Shown here in pieces: positions 4,986 to 7,193 of a stretch of DNA of 7,193 bases (the stretch's first letter is position 1; the number at the start of each line of letters is the position of its first letter). The notes beneath the pieces were generated by a model, which did no database searches, was not told where the DNA came from, and saw nothing but the letters and a program-made list of their open reading frames with translations. The DNA is from CAYUHZ01 sp964444625 (GTDB lineage Bacteria > Patescibacteriota > Patescibacteriia > Patescibacteriales > GWC2-42-12). Both the position numbers and the translations under genes were made by a program. Location of the stretch: positions 1 through 7,193 of the forward strand of contig CAYUHZ010000044.1 in the NCBI GenBank assembly GCA_964444625.1, read 5' to 3'.

Positions 4986-5215
4986 GGGAAAATCTCGTTA
5001 AGGGTATATGGTGAATGCCTTGACTTAAGAAGACGATGAAGGACGTAGCAGCCTGCGATAAGCCTCGGTTAGGTGGCAAGCAACCTTTGATCCGGGGATC
5101 TCCGAATGGGGAAACCTTCCCGCGTGAAGCGCGGGAGTCCGTTGCCTGAACACATAGGGCAGTGAGACGATTACCCGGCGAACTGAAACATCTTAGTAGC
5201 CGGAGGAAAAGAAAA

Positions 5216-5303
5216 AAACAAATGTTAGTTAATTAGTGGTTAGTTGATTGGGGGTTGGGGCAACCCAGCCAATCAGTTAACTAATATACTGATTAACTAA
5301 TAG
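5216..5303 (+). repeat. Long hairpin insertion in 23S rRNA (near E. coli 225-232)
   Basis: Between conserved GGAGGAAAAG (5202-5211) and ATTCCCCGAGTAG (5305 on), E. coli has about a dozen bases; here there are about 90. The insert folds on itself. GTTAGTTAATTAGT (5224-5237) is complementary to ACTGATTAACTAAT (5288-5301) with one G-T pair and an end mismatch. TTAGTT-GATTGG (5240-5251) pairs with CCAATC-AGTTAA (5269-5280), and GGGTT (5252-5256) pairs with AACCC (5262-5266) around GGGGC. Extended or excised rRNA hairpins of this type are potential RNase III substrates. Confidence 0.75.
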
Positions 5304-5632
5304 CATTCCCCGAGTAGTGGCGAGCGAAAGGGGACTAGTCTAAACTTTGTAAACTGCGCTTGGCAGCAATGCCAAACAGAAGGATCTAGGTCCACATGTT
5401 TATGGAGTGTTGTAAGATGGTTGCGTTTACAACCTAGAAACGTAAGGTAGAGGTAAAACAAAAGTAACATTCCTAGTTGAAGCGAGCTGGAAAGCTCCGC
5501 CAAAGAAGGTGATAGCCCTGTAAGCGAAAGGAGTTATTATTCTACTGTGACATATCTTAAGTACTACGGAACTCGTGAAATTCCGTACGAAACCGGGTCG
5601 ACTATGACCCAAGACTAAATACTTCTTAAGAT

Positions 5633-5669
<37 letters not shown>

Positions 5670-5850
5670 CATCCCTGTTAGGGAGGTGAAATAGTACCTG
5701 AAACCATATACTTACAAGGAGTCGGAGCCTGCCGCAAGGCGGGTGACGGCGTGCCTATTGAAGAATGAGCCAACGAGTTTGCTGTATGTGGCTTACATAA
5801 GCTCTGATCGGAGCGTATGTGAAGTGAAAGCGAGGGTTAATAGCCCGCAT

Positions 5851-5900
5851 CTTATTTTATTGTCAGGACGCGTTAATTTGTGTCCCGACAATAATTTAAG
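5851..5900 (+). repeat. Extended helix in 23S rRNA (E. coli ~640-656)
   Basis: E. coli has CTTAA-loop-TTAAG here. In this sequence CTTA (5851-5854) and TAAG (5897-5900) are kept, but the loop is replaced by a hairpin. ATTGTC (5859-5864) pairs with GACAAT (5887-5892), an A-C mismatch follows, and then GGAC (5866-5869) pairs with GTCC (5882-5885). The gain is about 35 nt. Confidence 0.65.
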
Positions 5901-7140
5901 AAAGTCGCATGCACAAGACCCGAAGCCGGGTGATCTAGCCATGGCCAGGTTGAATCTCGCAGAAATGCGAGAGGAGGACCGAACCCACAAGCTGTGCAAA
6001 ACTTGGGGATGAGCCGTGGCTGGGGGTGAAATTCCAATCGAACTCGGCGATAGCTGGTTCTCCTCGAAATAGCTTTTGGGCTAGCCTCGAGCGTTTAACC
6101 TAGGGGGTAGAGCACTGAATGAGAGCGGGTCGCAAGATACCGTTTTCAACCAAACTCCGAATACCTAGGCCTACAGCTCGGGAGTCAGACTATGGGCGCT
6201 AAGGTTCATCAGTCAAAAGGGAAACAGCCCCAATCGCAATCTAAGGTCCCAAAATATATGCTAAGTGTAAAAGGTGGTGTCGCGACTGCGACAACTAGGA
6301 GGTTGGCTTAGAAGCAGCCATCCTTTAAAGATAGCGTAATAGCTCACTAGTCAAGTTGCCGCGCGCCGAAAATTTATCGGGGCTAAGCATATTACCGAAG
6401 ATGCGAATTCTCCGTTTTTGCGGAGAGTGGTAGAGGAGCATTCCATAAGCATTGAAGCCATGCCGTGAGACATGGTGGAGCCTATGGAAGAGAGAATGTT
6501 GGCATGAGTAGCAAAAAGGCAGGTGAAAACCCTGCCCACCGAAAATCCAAGGGTTCCTGGGCAACGCAAATCGACCCAGGGTTAGTCGGTCCTAAGGCGA
6601 GGCCTGTGTAATGCTGGCGTAGTCGATGGATGAGCTGGTTAATATTCCAGCACTACTGTGGTTTTCCAATGGGGTAACGCAGTCTCAAAGTTTGAACGTT
6701 CTAATGGTATGAGCGTTGGCTGTTTGGCGAGACGATCCAGGCAAATCCGGATCGCCAGTCTTGCTGGGCGGACAAAAGATGAAGCCTCGGCCGAATCAAT
6801 TCAGGCGGACAGATTGCCCAGAAAAACCTCTAGGGCTAAGATCGCAGCAACCGTACCGTAAACCGACACAGGTGGGTGAGTCGAGAAGACTAAGGTGTAC
6901 GAGAGAACCTTCGTTTAGGAACTCGGCAAAAAAGCGGCCGTAAGTTAGCAATAAGGCCTGCCCCGAGCAATCGGGGCCGCAGCTAAAGATCTCAAGTGAC
7001 TGTTTAACAAAAACACAGCTCCCTGCTAAATCGTAAGATGATGTATAGGGGGTGATGCCTGGCCAGTGTCCGAACGTTAAGGGGAGAGGTTAATTCCGAG
7101 CAATCGGAGTGAAGCTTTGATCCTAAGCGCGGATGAACGC

Positions 7141-7193
<53 letters not shown>

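Larger units (their letters stand above)
4595..4987 (+). other. Non-coding 23S leader region
   Basis: This 393-bp, very AT-rich gap between pilT and the 23S gene has no credible protein gene, no tRNA and no 16S 3' end. It holds a strong promoter, a hairpin pair that may act as an attenuator, a boxA and a hairpin abutting the 23S start; each has its own entry. A 10-bp direct repeat TAATTAGCAG occurs at 4835-4844 and 4884-4893. Just after pilT only an AT-only weak stem (around 4614-4632) precedes a T-run, so pilT termination is uncertain. Confidence 0.75.

Noticed and set aside
5743..6012. Plus-strand open frame of 89 codons
   Set aside because: It falls entirely within conserved 23S rRNA sequence; other frames at 5297-6943 are rejected for the same reason.

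Overview
The window looks like a stretch of a Candidate Phyla Radiation (Patescibacteria, probably Parcubacteria-like) chromosome. This is inferred from three things: the transposase remnants resemble types I know from that group, the housekeeping genes run in the compact order rpmF-nusB-rnc-pilT, and none of the four intact genes has a recognisable Shine-Dalgarno sequence on an AT-rich background. No taxonomic marker was searched, so the assignment is a hypothesis.

Layout. (1) Bases 1-1894 are a graveyard of insertion sequences. A GC-rich palindrome (22-43) abuts a broken MULE/IS256-like transposase (46-777). Next come the C-terminal end of an IS481/IS3-like integrase (798-1073) and a roughly 0.8-kb element with 25-bp inverted termini (1092-1894). 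That element carries a minus-strand DDE transposase which is N-terminally deleted and has Asn where the family has a catalytic Asp. (2) Bases 1937-4594 hold four intact plus-strand genes: ribosomal protein L32 (rpmF), transcription antitermination factor NusB (nusB), ribonuclease III (rnc) and the twitching-motility ATPase PilT (pilT). A roughly 145-bp palindromic element lies between nusB and rnc. It is built from two 21-nt hairpin units with compensatory base changes. (3) Bases 4595-4987 are a non-coding leader with a consensus sigma70-type promoter (TTGACA-16-TATAAT), a possible terminator/antiterminator pair, a boxA antitermination sequence and a perfect hairpin touching the start of the rRNA. 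(4) Bases 4988-7193 are the 5' two-thirds of a 23S rRNA gene, cut by the window edge at about E. coli position 1960. It carries helix expansions, the largest being an 80-90-nt hairpin near E. coli position 225-232.

How the parts fit together. The window pairs RNA-processing and antitermination proteins with their likely substrates. NusB acts with NusE and NusA at boxA, and a boxA lies in front of the 23S gene. RNase III cuts long double-stranded hairpins; one such structure lies directly upstream of rnc and another is inside the 23S gene. The 23S gene has its own promoter directly downstream of pilT with no 16S gene before it, so the rRNA genes look unlinked here. I see no clear new protein system. 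The most interesting signals are structured non-coding elements: the nusB-rnc palindrome, the switch-like 23S leader and the 23S hairpin insertion.
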